A stretch of 64,000 nt of DNA from Pseudoruegeria aquimaris (GCF_900172235.1 NZ_FWFQ01000009.1:62001-126000), one strand, 5' to 3'. Positions 47,316-57,826 are shown, numbered from the stretch's first letter. Numbers and translations are program-made. Notes: generated by a model not told the origin, from the letters alone.

Positions 47316-48524
47316 ATGAGCCGCATCGACACCGACATCCTGGTCTCCGGCGGCGGCGTCGCCGGGCTCACCGCCGCGGCCGCCTTCGGCAGCGCGGGCT
47401 TCTCGGTGATCTGCGTCGATCCGCAGCCGCCCGTGACCGAGGCCGACGCCCCGGGAACGGACCTGCGCACCACGGCCTTCCTGCAACCCTCGCGCGCCTT
47501 CCTCGAAGATGCCGGCCTCTGGGAGCGGCTCGCCCCCCATGCCGCGCCGCTGCAGGTGATGCGGATCGTGGATGCCGGCGGCAAGGTGCCGGAGCCGCGC
47601 GTGGTGAAGGATTTCGACGCCTCCGACATCTCGGACGCGCCTTTCGGCTGGAACCTGCCGAACTGGCTGCTGCGGCGGGAGATGGTGGCGCGTCTGGGCG
47701 AGCTGCCCAACGTCACCTTCCGGCCCGGCGTCTCCACCGTGGGCGTGCTCACCCGCAGCAGCGCCGCCCACGTGCGCCTGAGCGACGGAACCCGCGTGGC
47801 CGCGCGGCTGCTGATCGCCGCGGACGGGCGCCACTCCCCAACCCGCGAGGCGCTCGGCATCCCGGTGCGCACCCTGCGCTACGGCCAGAAGGCGCTGGCC
47901 TTCTCGGTGACCCACCCGATCCCGCACGGCAATGTCTCCACCGAGATCCACCGCTCCGGCGGCCCCTTCACGCTGGTGCCGCTGCCCGATCTCGAGGGCA
48001 CGCCCCGCTCCGCCGTCGTCTGGATGGAGCGCGGCCCCGAGGCGCTGCGCCTGAAATCGCTGCCCGTCGCGGATTTCGAGGCCGAGATGAACATCCGGTC
48101 CTGCGGACTGTTCGGCCCGCTCACCCTCGTCACCGAGCGCTCGATCTGGCCGATGATCAGCCAGATCGCCGAGCGTTTCGACGCCGAGCGCACGGCGCTG
48201 GTGGCCGAGGCCGCCCACGCCGTGCCGCCGATCGGCGCCCAGGGGTTGAACATGAGTCTCGGCGATCTGCGGGTGCTGCTCGATCTCGCCCGCGCCGACC
48301 CTGGCGCGCTCGGCGATGCCGCGATGCTGTCGCGCTACAACCGCCTCCGCCATCCGGAGGTGAAGCTGCGCGTCACTGGGATCGATGCGCTCAACCGCGC
48401 CTCGATGATGGGGGCGCAGGGCCTGCGCGATCTGCGCGCCGGCCTGCTGAACACGCTCTATTCCGTGGCCCCCGTGCGCAAGACGCTCATGCGCGCCGGC
48501 ATGGGGATGGCCGCCCGGCGCTAG
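47316..48524 (+). CDS. UbiH/UbiF-type FAD-dependent monooxygenase
   Basis: 402 residues. The FAD loop is ILVSGGGVAGLTAAAAFG, followed by LLIAADGRHSPTREALGI and a C-terminal LVAEAAHAVPPIGAQGLNMS, which together mark the UbiH/COQ6 group. It hydroxylates the aromatic ring during ubiquinone synthesis, at the membrane. Which carbon is modified cannot be read from sequence. GGGAG precedes the ATG. It closes the HAD-small protein-UbiH run; a repeat hairpin follows. Confidence 0.9.
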   Translation: MSRIDTDILVSGGGVAGLTAAAAFGSAGFSVICVDPQPPVTEADAPGTDLRTTAFLQPSRAFLEDAGLWERLAPHAAPLQVMRIVDAGGKVPEPRVVKDFDASDISDAPFGWNLPNWLLRREMVARLGELPNVTFRPGVSTVGVLTRSSAAHVRLSDGTRVAARLLIAADGRHSPTREALGIPVRTLRYGQKALAFSVTHPIPHGNVSTEIHRSGGPFTLVPLPDLEGTPRSAVVWMERGPEALRLKSLPVADFEAEMNIRSCGLFGPLTLVTERSIWPMISQIAERFDAERTALVAEAAHAVPPIGAQGLNMSLGDLRVLLDLARADPGALGDAAMLSRYNRLRHPEVKLRVTGIDALNRASMMGAQGLRDLRAGLLNTLYSVAPVRKTLMRAGMGMAARR

Positions 48525-48526
48525 GG

Positions 48527-48572
48527 GGCTCCGCCCCCGCCGCCTGCGGCGCCTCCCCCGGGATATTTTCGG
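48527..48572. repeat. GC hairpins plus CCCCCGGGATATTTTCGG repeat, copy 2
   Basis: Directly after the ubiH-like stop: GGGGGC-TCC-GCCCCC, then GCCGCCTGCGGC, then CCCCCGGGATATTTTCGG (48555-48572), which matches 16 of 18 bases of the copy at 16843-16860. In both copies a gene end is followed by a GC hairpin and then this motif. I recall similar gene-end repeats in Rhodobacteraceae genomes. Confidence 0.6.
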
Positions 48573-48627
48573 AACAAAGTGGGGCCCCGTCTTTTGGCCG
48601 TGCGTTTCGCGAGCGCCGCCACCCGGA

Positions 48628-49758
48628 TCAGCCGATGGCTTTCGCCAAGGCCTTTTCCAGACGCGCCACGCTGGCGTCCACGTCGTAGAGCTTGTCGAGC
48701 CCGAAGAGGCCGAGGCGGAAGCTCTTGTAGTCGGGGCCTTCATCGCATTGCAGCGGCACGCCGGCCGCGATCTGCAGCCCCTGCGCCGCGAAGGCGCGGC
48801 CCGACTGCACGTCGGGATCCTCGGTGAAGCTGACCACGACCCCCGGCGCCTCGAAGCCTTCCGCCGCCACCGAACGGATGCCGTGGCGTTTGAGCAGCTC
48901 CCGCACCCTGCGGCCCTGCTCCCATTGCGCCTCGCGCAGCTTCTCGAAGCCGTATTTTCGGGTTTCCAGCATCGTGTCGCGGAAGGCCCTCAGGGCATCG
49001 GTGGGCATGGTGGCGTGATAGGCGTGGCCCCCGGCCTCGTAGGCCTCCATGATCGCGAGCCATTTGCCGAGATCCACGGCGAAGGAGGTGCTTTGCGCCG
49101 CCTTGGCCCGGGCCGTGGCGGTTTCATTCATCATCACGAGCCCGGCACAGGGCGAGGCGGACCAGCCTTTCTGGGGCGCGGAGATCAGCACGTCCACGCC
49201 GGTCTTGCGCATGTCCACCCAGGCGCAGCCCGAGGCGATGCAGTCGAGCACGAAGATCGCCCCCACCGCATGGGCGGCCTCGGCCACCTCCTTGAGGTAG
49301 TCATCCGGCAGGATCATGCCCGAGGAGGTTTCCACGTGCGGGGCGAAGACGACCTCGGGGCGGAATTCGCGGATCTTCGCCACCACCTCTTCGAGGGGGG
49401 CGGGCGCGAAGGGCGACTGCGGATCGTTGCCCACGCGGCGCGCCTTCATCACCACCTCTTCGGACGGGATGCCCCCGGCCTCGAAGATCTGCGTCCAGCG
49501 GTAGGAGAACCAGCCGTTGCGGACCACCAGCACGCGTCTGCCGGTGGCGAACTGGCGGGCGACGGCCTCCATCGCGTAGGTGCCGCCACCGGGCACCAGC
49601 GCCACGGCGTCGGCGGCGTAGACCTCCTTCAGCATGGCGGAGATGTCGCGCATCACCGATTGGAAGGTGGCCGACATGTGGTTGAGCGAGCGGTCGGTGA
49701 AGACGACGGAGAATTCCAGCAGGCCGTCGGGATCGACGCTATCGAGCAGGGCGGACAT
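48628..49758 (-). CDS. Class V aminotransferase-fold PLP enzyme
   Basis: 376 residues from MSALLDSVDPDGLLEFS with AAGGAA upstream; an ATG two codons earlier is also possible. PLP features: ALVPGGGTYAMEAVARQF, VFAPHVETSSGMILP, FVLDCIASG and the Schiff-base Lys in ISAPQKGWSASPCAGL. It falls with serine/alanine-glyoxylate-type aminotransferases; the substrate is not clear. It sits 84 bases downstream of two Lrp regulators in the same direction, so amino-acid-responsive control is likely. Confidence 0.85.
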   Translation of the reverse strand: MSALLDSVDPDGLLEFSVVFTDRSLNHMSATFQSVMRDISAMLKEVYAADAVALVPGGGTYAMEAVARQFATGRRVLVVRNGWFSYRWTQIFEAGGIPSEEVVMKARRVGNDPQSPFAPAPLEEVVAKIREFRPEVVFAPHVETSSGMILPDDYLKEVAEAAHAVGAIFVLDCIASGCAWVDMRKTGVDVLISAPQKGWSASPCAGLVMMNETATARAKAAQSTSFAVDLGKWLAIMEAYEAGGHAYHATMPTDALRAFRDTMLETRKYGFEKLREAQWEQGRRVRELLKRHGIRSVAAEGFEAPGVVVSFTEDPDVQSGRAFAAQGLQIAAGVPLQCDEGPDYKSFRLGLFGLDKLYDVDASVARLEKALAKAIG

Positions 49759-49842
49759 GGGCATTTCCTTGCAGTGACTGATTTGCCGCCAATGTCGCCC
49801 CTGGGCGCGGAAAGCACAAGCGCGGCCCGGGCCCTTTCCGAC

Positions 49843-50297
49843 CTAGCCGATCGGGCCGGGGCGGCGCTCTTCGCTCAGCAGCACGTTGGCCTCCACGTTG
49901 CCGACGCCGGGCAGCGTCATGATCCGGCGGCGCAGCACGCGCTCGAAATCCGCCAGATCGCGGGCCACCACCCGCAGGCGATAATCGTAGAGGCCCAGCA
50001 CGTGCTCCACCGTCTGCACCTCGGGGATGGCGCTGATGGCGCGCTCGAAATCCTCGAGACTCACGCGGCCCTTTGTGGCCAGCTTCACCCCGAGGAAGAC
50101 GGTCACGCCGAAGCCCAGCGCCTCCTTGTTGAGCACGAGCCGGCGCCCGGCGATCACCCCGGCGTCCTGCATCCGGCGGATCCTGCGCCAGGCGGCGGGC
50201 TGCGACAGGCCGAAGCGGCGGCCCAGCGCGCCGGCGCTCTGGGTCGCATCCTCGCTGAGCGCGCGCAGCAGCTTGCGGTCGGTTTCGTCCAGATCGA

Positions 50298-50301
<4 letters not shown>
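49843..50301 (-). CDS. Lrp/AsnC family regulator (second of a pair)
   Basis: 152 residues. The N-terminal helix-turn-helix covers about 5-55 (ETDRKLLRALSEDA, LGRRFGLSQPAAWRRIRRM). The RAM/ligand domain follows (about 65-145, VEHVLGLYDYRLRVVARDL). It forms oligomers that sense amino acids. It overlaps the first Lrp gene by 4 bases. Only about a third of residues appear shared between the two, so this is not a recent duplication. Confidence 0.92.
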
Positions 50302-51912
<1,611 letters not shown>

Positions 51913-51939
51913 TCGCCGCGCGATCCGGTTTTCGGGAAG

Positions 51940-51962
51940 GGGCCGCCAGCAGGCGGCCCTTT
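51940..51962 (+). terminator. Terminator of ilvC
   Basis: GGGCCGCC-AGCA-GGCGGCCC, perfect 8-bp arms, followed by TTT and a T-rich tail. Confidence 0.85.
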
Positions 51963-52023
51963 CTCTTTTCGCAAGGGGGCATTTGCCGTGGCGCCTTCCT
52001 GCACCTCTGCCTAGAAAGGCCCC

Positions 52024-52935
52024 ATGAGCACGCGCCCCACCCCTTTGAACTGGCTCTCCATCGCCACCCTCGGCTTCGTCTGGGGCGGGACCTTCATGGT
52101 GATCGAGATCGCCATCGAGGGCTTCACCCCGCTTCAGGTGGCCGCCGGGCGCAGCCTCCTGGGCGCGCTCACCCTGCTTGCCGTCTGCGCCGCCACCGGC
52201 CGCAGCCTGCCGCGCCTGTCGGATCCGCGCGGCGGCACGATCTGGCTCTGCGCCATCGCCATGGGGCTGCTGTCCACGGCGGTGCCGTTCTTTCTCATCA
52301 GCTGGGCGCAGACCCGCGTGAGCTCGGCCTTCGCCGGGGTGTCGATGGCCATGATCCCCCTCGTGGTGCTGCCGCTGGCCCATGCCTTCGTGCCCGGCGA
52401 ACGGCTGACCCGGCGCAGGCTGGCCGGCTTCGGGCTGGGCTTCGCCGGCACCGCGCTGCTGGTGGGGGGCGGCGCTTTCGCCAGCACCGGCGCGGGCGGG
52501 GAGCTCTGGGGCCGGCTGGCCTGCCTGCTGGCGGTGGTCTCGCTGGCCTCCGGCGCCATCATCACCCGGCTCTGCCCGCCCACGCGGGTGTTGCCGCTGG
52601 CCGCCGCCTCGCTGCTTGTCTCGGCCCTGCTGATGGTGCCCGTCGCCCTGCTGATCGACGGCTGGCCCGGCCCTTCGGGGGCGGCCCCGCTCGCGGCGCT
52701 CACCTTCCTCGGGATCGTGCCCACCGCCCTGATGATCTGGCTGCGCACCACGGTGATCCGCTCCGCCGGGCCCAGCTTCATGACGCTGACGAACTACCAG
52801 GTGCCGGTGTGGTCCATCCTCTTCGGCGCGCTGGTGCTGGACGAGCCGATCCCGGTGCAGCTTCCGGCGGCGCTGGCGCTGATCCTCGCCGGGCTCGCCG
52901 TCAGCCAGTGGCGCCCGCGGGCACCTGCGGCATAG
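52024..52935 (+). CDS. EamA/DMT family transporter
   Basis: 303 residues with ten hydrophobic helices in two EamA repeats (about 10-140 and 150-295). Visible marks are LGFVWGGTFMVIEIAIEGF at the start and a late VWSILFGALVLDEPIPVQLP. Proteins of this kind export or import metabolites such as amino acids. Next to ilvC an amino-acid exporter is possible, but there is no direct evidence. Confidence 0.88.
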   Translation: MSTRPTPLNWLSIATLGFVWGGTFMVIEIAIEGFTPLQVAAGRSLLGALTLLAVCAATGRSLPRLSDPRGGTIWLCAIAMGLLSTAVPFFLISWAQTRVSSAFAGVSMAMIPLVVLPLAHAFVPGERLTRRRLAGFGLGFAGTALLVGGGAFASTGAGGELWGRLACLLAVVSLASGAIITRLCPPTRVLPLAAASLLVSALLMVPVALLIDGWPGPSGAAPLAALTFLGIVPTALMIWLRTTVIRSAGPSFMTLTNYQVPVWSILFGALVLDEPIPVQLPAALALILAGLAVSQWRPRAPAA

Positions 52936-52978
52936 GCGCGGCGCACAGCGGGGCTGCGTGGCCGCACAGGGTCACGAT

Positions 52979-52995
52979 CTGTTACATCATAACAG
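52979..52995. promoter_or_regulatory. Inverted repeat before the hemerythrin gene
   Basis: CTGTTA-CATCA-TAACAG, perfect 6-bp half-sites with a 5-base spacer, ending 18 bases before the ATG. It looks like a dimeric regulator site; the protein is not identified. Confidence 0.5.
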
Positions 52996-53013
52996 GTGCC
53001 CCATATTGGCGGG

Positions 53014-53580
53014 ATGACCCAATACAGCATTCACACGCGCAGCGGGTTGCCGGACGAGTGGCAACTGCTGCTTCGGGCCCATCCACGCGATAGCTGGCCG
53101 GATCACCCGAACTTCGCCCGCTCCATCCGCAACTGGATGGGCGCCCACCAGATGTTCCGCGATCTCGGCGCCCTGACCGAGGACGACACCCGCAGCGTTG
53201 CTGCCGGAGAGATGGAGCTTGCGCGCTTCGCGGGCCGGCTGTCGCATTTCGGCGGACTGCTGGTGGCGAACCTGCACGGCCACCACGGCTGGGAGGACCG
53301 CAGCTTCTTCCCCGAACTGAGCCCGGCGGATCCGCGCTTCGACGCCGGGCTTGAGACTCTGGAGAGCGATCACCTCGTGCTCGACGAAACGCTGGAGCGC
53401 TTCACCCGCCGCGCCAACCGCGTGGTGCAGCTGGCGCAGCTGGACGAGGCCCAATCCCTCGAAGAGGCCCGCCACCTGCAGGACGACGCCGCCGCGATCA
53501 CCCGCTTTCTCGCCCGCCATCTTGCGGACGAAGAGGATCTCGTGGTGCCGATCCTGCTGCACCACGGGTTGCGCAGCTGA
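53014..53580 (+). CDS. Hemerythrin HHE-domain protein
   Basis: 188 residues from MTQYSIHTRSGLPDEW; an upstream in-frame start lacks support. The four-helix bundle has diiron-type HxxxE pairs: HGHHGWEDRSFFPEL, ESDHLVLDETLE and FLARHLADEEDLVVP, ending LLHH. Such proteins bind O2, NO or iron in the cytoplasm. Single gene with its own palindrome upstream. It ends convergently with a K+ channel gene at a shared hairpin. Confidence 0.88.
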   Translation: MTQYSIHTRSGLPDEWQLLLRAHPRDSWPDHPNFARSIRNWMGAHQMFRDLGALTEDDTRSVAAGEMELARFAGRLSHFGGLLVANLHGHHGWEDRSFFPELSPADPRFDAGLETLESDHLVLDETLERFTRRANRVVQLAQLDEAQSLEEARHLQDDAAAITRFLARHLADEEDLVVPILLHHGLRS

Positions 53581-53585
53581 AGCTG

Positions 53586-53610
53586 GGGCACGGCTGCTTC
53601 GGCCGTGCCC
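53586..53610. terminator. Shared terminator hairpin, hemerythrin / K+ channel
   Basis: GGGCACGGC and GCCGTGCCC perfect 9-bp arms with a 7-base loop, between the convergent stops. The right arm touches the channel gene's stop codon. There is no long T run. Confidence 0.65.
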
Positions 53611-54452
53611 TAGCCCTCCTCGCCGTCCTTGCGGCGCAGGATGTCTTCCACCGGGTGCAGCTTGCGGAACGGCTTGAGGTGCTTGGGTTCGTTGATCCAG
53701 CTTGCCACACCCCCGAGGATGATGGCGCCGTAGTAGAGCGAGAGCATCAGCTGCCCCATCACCATGCTCTGCACCAGCCAGTGCCCGTTGCGCGGGGAGA
53801 TGTCGCCGTAGCCCAGCGTGGTGGCCGTGACGATGCTGAAATAGACCGCTTCGAAGTAGGAGAGCGAGAACTCCTTGCCGAACTCCAGGTTCACCACGAA
53901 GCCGTCCTTGTAGCAGAAGTAGAACACGCCGAAGCAGAGGATGAACTGGAGGTAGCCGAAGATCATCTCGAAGGTGGAGCGGAAGGCGCTCGCCGAGAAG
54001 CGCGAGATGAAGACGACCGATGAATTGGAGACGAGGATGTCGATCAGGATGGCGAAAGCCACAAGCGCCGGCACCACGCGCACCCAGTTGGGAAAGGAAC
54101 TCGCGTAGGCGTAGTGCACCAGCGCCGCGCAGAGCAGGATCGCGAGCGTGCGCAGCATGTTGTAGAGCCCGACGCGGCCGTTGAAGCGAAAGCCGAACCA
54201 GTTGCGGCGCAGGGGGCTGTATTCGCTTTCGTAGCGGTAGAACCAGCTTTCGAGAATGGCCCAGAACTCGCCCGAGTTGGGCTTGATCACCCGGCAGACA
54301 TGCGTCTTCTCCTCGGGCTTTTGGTTCGGGCAGCGCACGAAATCACCGAGCAGGCCCCGCGACCGGACTTCTCCGAATGTCTCGCGGCAGCGGCCGCAGT
54401 AGATCACGGGCTCCGCGTGGAGCACCCCGAAACTGTTGTCTTCGTCGGCCAT
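53610..54452 (-). CDS. Two-pore-helix K+ channel protein with N-terminal cysteine cluster
   Basis: 280 residues. The N-terminal cytosolic part has four cysteines (Cys19, Cys22, Cys41, Cys53: YCGRC, VRCPN, THVCRV), like a zinc ribbon. Hydrophobic helices lie at about 95-115, 120-140 and 160-178. The pore region has the K+ selectivity filter TATTLGYGDI (GYGD at 214-217) and a last helix VMGQLMLSLYYGAIILGG. One filter per chain, so it should be a tetramer. K+ flux is likely; the cysteine module is not part of common bacterial channels I recognise. Confidence 0.85.
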   Translation of the reverse strand: MADEDNSFGVLHAEPVIYCGRCRETFGEVRSRGLLGDFVRCPNQKPEEKTHVCRVIKPNSGEFWAILESWFYRYESEYSPLRRNWFGFRFNGRVGLYNMLRTLAILLCAALVHYAYASSFPNWVRVVPALVAFAILIDILVSNSSVVFISRFSASAFRSTFEMIFGYLQFILCFGVFYFCYKDGFVVNLEFGKEFSLSYFEAVYFSIVTATTLGYGDISPRNGHWLVQSMVMGQLMLSLYYGAIILGGVASWINEPKHLKPFRKLHPVEDILRRKDGEEG

Positions 54453-54512
54453 TGCCCCTCCCCGGAACCGATGCCTCTGCCGGGAAGTCTACCGCAAGAT
54501 CGAGGGCTGCAA

Positions 54513-54541
54513 AGCCCCGCCCGGTGGATTCGGGCGGGGCT
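54513..54541 (-). terminator. Terminator of the UspA gene
   Basis: Minus strand: AGCCCCGCCCG and CGGGCGGGGCT perfect 11-bp arms with a 7-base loop, then TT. It separates the UspA gene from the channel gene, which then needs its own promoter. Confidence 0.75.
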
Positions 54542-54547
54542 GTGGGC

Positions 54548-54955
54548 CTAGCGCAGCACGTGCACCGCGCATTTGGCATGGCGCACCACCCGCGCGGCGG
54601 TGGAGCCGAGGAAGTAGTCCTGCAGGCCCGGACGGTGCGAGGCGATCACGATGCAGTCCACGTCGTGGTTCTCGGCGTAGTCCTCGATCTCGCGCGCGGG
54701 GTGGCCGATGGCGATCTTGGCCTCGGCATTCTCCAGCGCGGCCACATCCTTTTCGAGATCGGCCAGGACGGCGGCGCGGTTCTTCTCCTGCTGGCTGGCT
54801 GGGATGTATTGCGCCACGTAGCTGGGCACGGGTTCCATCACCGTCAGCAGCGTGATCAGCCCGCCCTCTTCGAGCAGCCGCTTCGCGATGGCGATCGAGG
54901 CATTGGCGCTGTCCGGGTGATCCGGGGCGATCGGCACGAGGATATGCTTGTACAT
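54548..54955 (-). CDS. Universal stress protein UspA family
   Basis: 135 residues, MYKHILVPIAPDHPDSAN at the start, a helical middle and IVIASHRPGLQDYFLGSTAA, with the nucleotide-loop-like Gly/Ser and a last strand CAVHVL. Cytoplasmic, probably ATP-binding dimer active under stress. Located upstream of, and co-directional with, the K+ channel gene; divergent from the PPOX gene. Confidence 0.92.
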   Translation of the reverse strand: MYKHILVPIAPDHPDSANASIAIAKRLLEEGGLITLLTVMEPVPSYVAQYIPASQQEKNRAAVLADLEKDVAALENAEAKIAIGHPAREIEDYAENHDVDCIVIASHRPGLQDYFLGSTAARVVRHAKCAVHVLR

Positions 54956-55042
54956 GACATTTCTCCTTTTTTCCGTAGTCTAGCGCGGCCGGCCGGCACC
55001 ACCTTGATTCAAATCAGAGAACGGCATCAGTCAGGAGCCCCG

Positions 55043-55537
55043 ATGGCAGAGCGCAAGGACAGCCCGATCCGCCCCACCGACGACGACGCCCGCGCGCTCG
55101 CCCGGCAATTGCTCGACGGCGCCCGCTTCGCCGCCCTCGCGGTGATCGAGCCCGAAACCGCGATGCCGATGGCCACGCGCATCGCCCTCGCCACCACGCC
55201 CGAAGGCGCGCCGCTGACGCTGGTTTCCACGCTCTCGGGCCACACCGCCGCCCTTGCGGCAAACCCGGCGGCCTCGCTTCTGGTGGGCGAGCCCGGCACC
55301 AAGGGCGATCCGCTCACCCATCCGCGCCTGACGCTGCAATGCGAAGCGCGGTTTCTCGAAGGGCCGGCGGCCAGCCATGAAGAAATGCGCCGGCATTACC
55401 TGCAGGCGCATCCCAAGGCGAAACTCTACATCGATTTCGCCGATTTCCGCTTCGTGGCCTTCCGCGTGCTGCGCGGCTACCTCAATGGAGGCTTCGGCAA
55501 GGCCTTCAACCTCACCCCGGCCGATCTCGGCCTCTGA
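55043..55537 (+). CDS. Pyridoxamine 5'-phosphate oxidase-fold (HugZ-like) protein
   Basis: 164 residues from MAERKDSPIRPTDDDARAL with GGAG upstream. A split-barrel flavin-fold: MPMATRIALATTPEGAPL, LVSTLSGHTAALAANPAAS, LTLQCEARFLEG, and FADFRFVAFRVLRGYLNGGF near the end. The closing part resembles the haem-utilisation HugZ group. It may bind FMN or haem; activity cannot be assigned. It ends 3 bases from the convergent spike gene. Confidence 0.82.
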   Translation: MAERKDSPIRPTDDDARALARQLLDGARFAALAVIEPETAMPMATRIALATTPEGAPLTLVSTLSGHTAALAANPAASLLVGEPGTKGDPLTHPRLTLQCEARFLEGPAASHEEMRRHYLQAHPKAKLYIDFADFRFVAFRVLRGYLNGGFGKAFNLTPADLGL

Positions 55538-55540
55538 GCC

Positions 55541-57826
55541 TCACGACGGCTCGTCCATGCGCGCCGTCACCCAGACGGCCCCGTCGCAGGCCTGCTGCCA
55601 GCGCAGGTTCACCTGGCTCCTGTCCGCCCCCTGCCCGACCTGGGCGTAGGGCACCGAATAGAGCGTGCTGCTGCCCGCCTTGATCGCCCCGTCCGCCATC
55701 ACCGAATCCACGCCCCGGCTCTCGCCCCCGAACGGCAGGTGGCCCTCCGTCGACACCACCCAGGTGCTGGCATCGCTGTTCTGGGTGTGGCGCACCGTCA
55801 CCGGGTTGATGGAACGGGTGTTCACGTTGTTGAAGGTGTTGCCGGCGAAGGTCACGTTGCGCGCCTTGGTCATGTCCAGCGAAGCGTAGGTTTCATCCAC
55901 GCCCTCCACCCGTTCGATGGAGCCGTTGATCGCGCGGAACGTGTTGCCCGAGACGTTGAGCCCGTTGATGAAATGCCCCTGCCCGTAGGGCGTGATGACG
56001 ATCCAGTTGAACCAACTCGCCACGTCGTTCACCGTGAAGATGTTGCCGGTGAAGGTGATCCCCCCGAAGGAGAACTGGCTGCTGAAATCCGGCGTCGCGT
56101 CATGCTCGTTGGTCAGTTCGACGAAATTGTTGTCGATGTAGTTGCCGGTGATCAGCGTCTTCAGGCTGAGCGCGGTGAACACCAGCCCGGCCCGGCGCAC
56201 CCCCGTGGTTTCGTTGTCGCCGTGAAACCAGTGGTTGCCCACGAACATGTGCCCCGTGCCGCCCAGAACGCCGAAATGGGCGAAGCGCACAACGCGGTTG
56301 TCGCGGATCTTCAGATCGTTGGCATTGGCATTGAAGGCGATCGTGGTGCGATCCTGCACCCGGATGTCCTGCTCGTTGGAGAGGAACTGGCAGCGGTCGA
56401 TCGTCATGCCCTGACAGCCGCCGCCGATGGAGGTGATCCCCCGATCCTTGGGCTTGGTGATGAAACAGTCGCGCAGGGTGAAGATCAGCCCCTCCGGCGC
56501 GAGCATGATGGCGCTCGCATCGCCGGAGCACTGGAACTCGATGTCATCCAGAACGAATTTCTCCAGCTTCGAAAAGCCCGAGAAATCCAGCACGTATTTG
56601 AAGCGCCGGAAGGTGAAGACCTGCGTCCCGGCGGCATCGAACAGCTCCTGGCTCAGGGTGACGGTGCCGGCGCCCACGTTCACGCTCGTGACATAGACCT
56701 CGCGCCCCACCCCGGCGCCCGTCACCAGCGAGCCGACCGGGATGTTGGCCACGTTGACCACGCCGGTCAGCTTCTTGGGCTGGCCGGTGGAATAGGTCGC
56801 CTGGCTCGTGACCACCGTGTCGTCCCAGTTGCTCGACGCCTGCACGTTGAACTGCCCGTTGCGCACCACCCGCCGGGTGGCGAAACTGTCGATCCCGGCC
56901 ACCGCCGCCACGTCGATGGGGGCGTCGATCTCGATCCGGCGCCCGCCCAGATCGAGGGAATCGTGGTTGGAATACTGAAACAGCGCCTGAAGCGCCTTCT
57001 TCAGGGCCGCAAGCTCGTTGCCGAAGGCGTCCACGTAGGTCGGCAGATCGTAGTTCTTGATCAGGATAAGGCGCTTGTCGTCGGGCATCACCAGCGTGCC
57101 CTCGAAGCGCACCGGGTTGTCCAGCGTCAGGTGGCCGTTGATCGCAAAGGTGCCGGCGGGCACAAGCACGGTGCGCCCGTTCGCGGCGCTATCGGCGGCC
57201 TCGAAGGCGGCCGTGTCGTCGGTGATGCCGTCCCCCACCGCGCCGTAGTCGCGCACGTCCACCACCGAAACGATGTCGCGCAGGAAGTAGCGCGTCACGT
57301 CCTCGATGCGGATGTCCTCGATGCGCAGCACGCCGCCCGTGGCGCCGGTGAGATCCAGCCCGAAATGGCCGTAGACGGGCACGCGCCCCCAGGGCATGTC
57401 CACGCCGCTCCGGCTGCCGGAGCCCACGATGGCGCGCACGGTGACGACCTCGCCGTAGGAGCTCAGCACCGTCGTGGGTCCGGTTTCCACCAGCCCCGGC
57501 ACATGCGCCTCGCCCGCATCGCCGGCCCAGCCCGCGATCCGCACGCCCGGCAGGTTGCCCGACACCGCCTTCACCCGCACCGTGATCTCGAGGTAGCAGC
57601 CCGGTTGCAGGGGCACCTGCCCCATGTAGCGCAGCTTCTGGGTGGCTTCCGTCTTGAGCAGTTCGAGGCAATCGCCGAAATCGGCGTCCGAATAGGCAAT
57701 CGCCGCATCGGCGGCGCCGTCGTAGGTCTGCGAGCCCGGTGTCCCGTCCCCCCGCGACCAGACGTCCAGACCGGCCGAGAATGCGGGCGGCGTGAAGACC
57801 AGCCCTTCCGTGATTGCCTTGTTCAT
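55541..57826 (-). CDS. Right-handed beta-helix protein, likely gene-transfer-agent head spike (GhsB-like)
   Basis: 761 residues, no signal peptide. The first 170 residues are a beta-sandwich-like module (GLDVWSRGDGTPGSQTYDG, LRYMGQVPLQPGCYLEITVR). At about 190 the pectate-lyase-type start VVDVRDYGAVGDGITDDTAA leads into a long parallel beta-helix rich in Asn/Gly/Val, to about 700. From memory the opening matches the Rhodobacter capsulatus GTA head-spike protein GhsB, which binds the capsule. No other GTA or phage genes are in the window, so it would be a separate locus. An alternative is a polysaccharide lyase or hydrolase. Confidence 0.65.
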   Translation of the reverse strand: MNKAITEGLVFTPPAFSAGLDVWSRGDGTPGSQTYDGAADAAIAYSDADFGDCLELLKTEATQKLRYMGQVPLQPGCYLEITVRVKAVSGNLPGVRIAGWAGDAGEAHVPGLVETGPTTVLSSYGEVVTVRAIVGSGSRSGVDMPWGRVPVYGHFGLDLTGATGGVLRIEDIRIEDVTRYFLRDIVSVVDVRDYGAVGDGITDDTAAFEAADSAANGRTVLVPAGTFAINGHLTLDNPVRFEGTLVMPDDKRLILIKNYDLPTYVDAFGNELAALKKALQALFQYSNHDSLDLGGRRIEIDAPIDVAAVAGIDSFATRRVVRNGQFNVQASSNWDDTVVTSQATYSTGQPKKLTGVVNVANIPVGSLVTGAGVGREVYVTSVNVGAGTVTLSQELFDAAGTQVFTFRRFKYVLDFSGFSKLEKFVLDDIEFQCSGDASAIMLAPEGLIFTLRDCFITKPKDRGITSIGGGCQGMTIDRCQFLSNEQDIRVQDRTTIAFNANANDLKIRDNRVVRFAHFGVLGGTGHMFVGNHWFHGDNETTGVRRAGLVFTALSLKTLITGNYIDNNFVELTNEHDATPDFSSQFSFGGITFTGNIFTVNDVASWFNWIVITPYGQGHFINGLNVSGNTFRAINGSIERVEGVDETYASLDMTKARNVTFAGNTFNNVNTRSINPVTVRHTQNSDASTWVVSTEGHLPFGGESRGVDSVMADGAIKAGSSTLYSVPYAQVGQGADRSQVNLRWQQACDGAVWVTARMDEPS

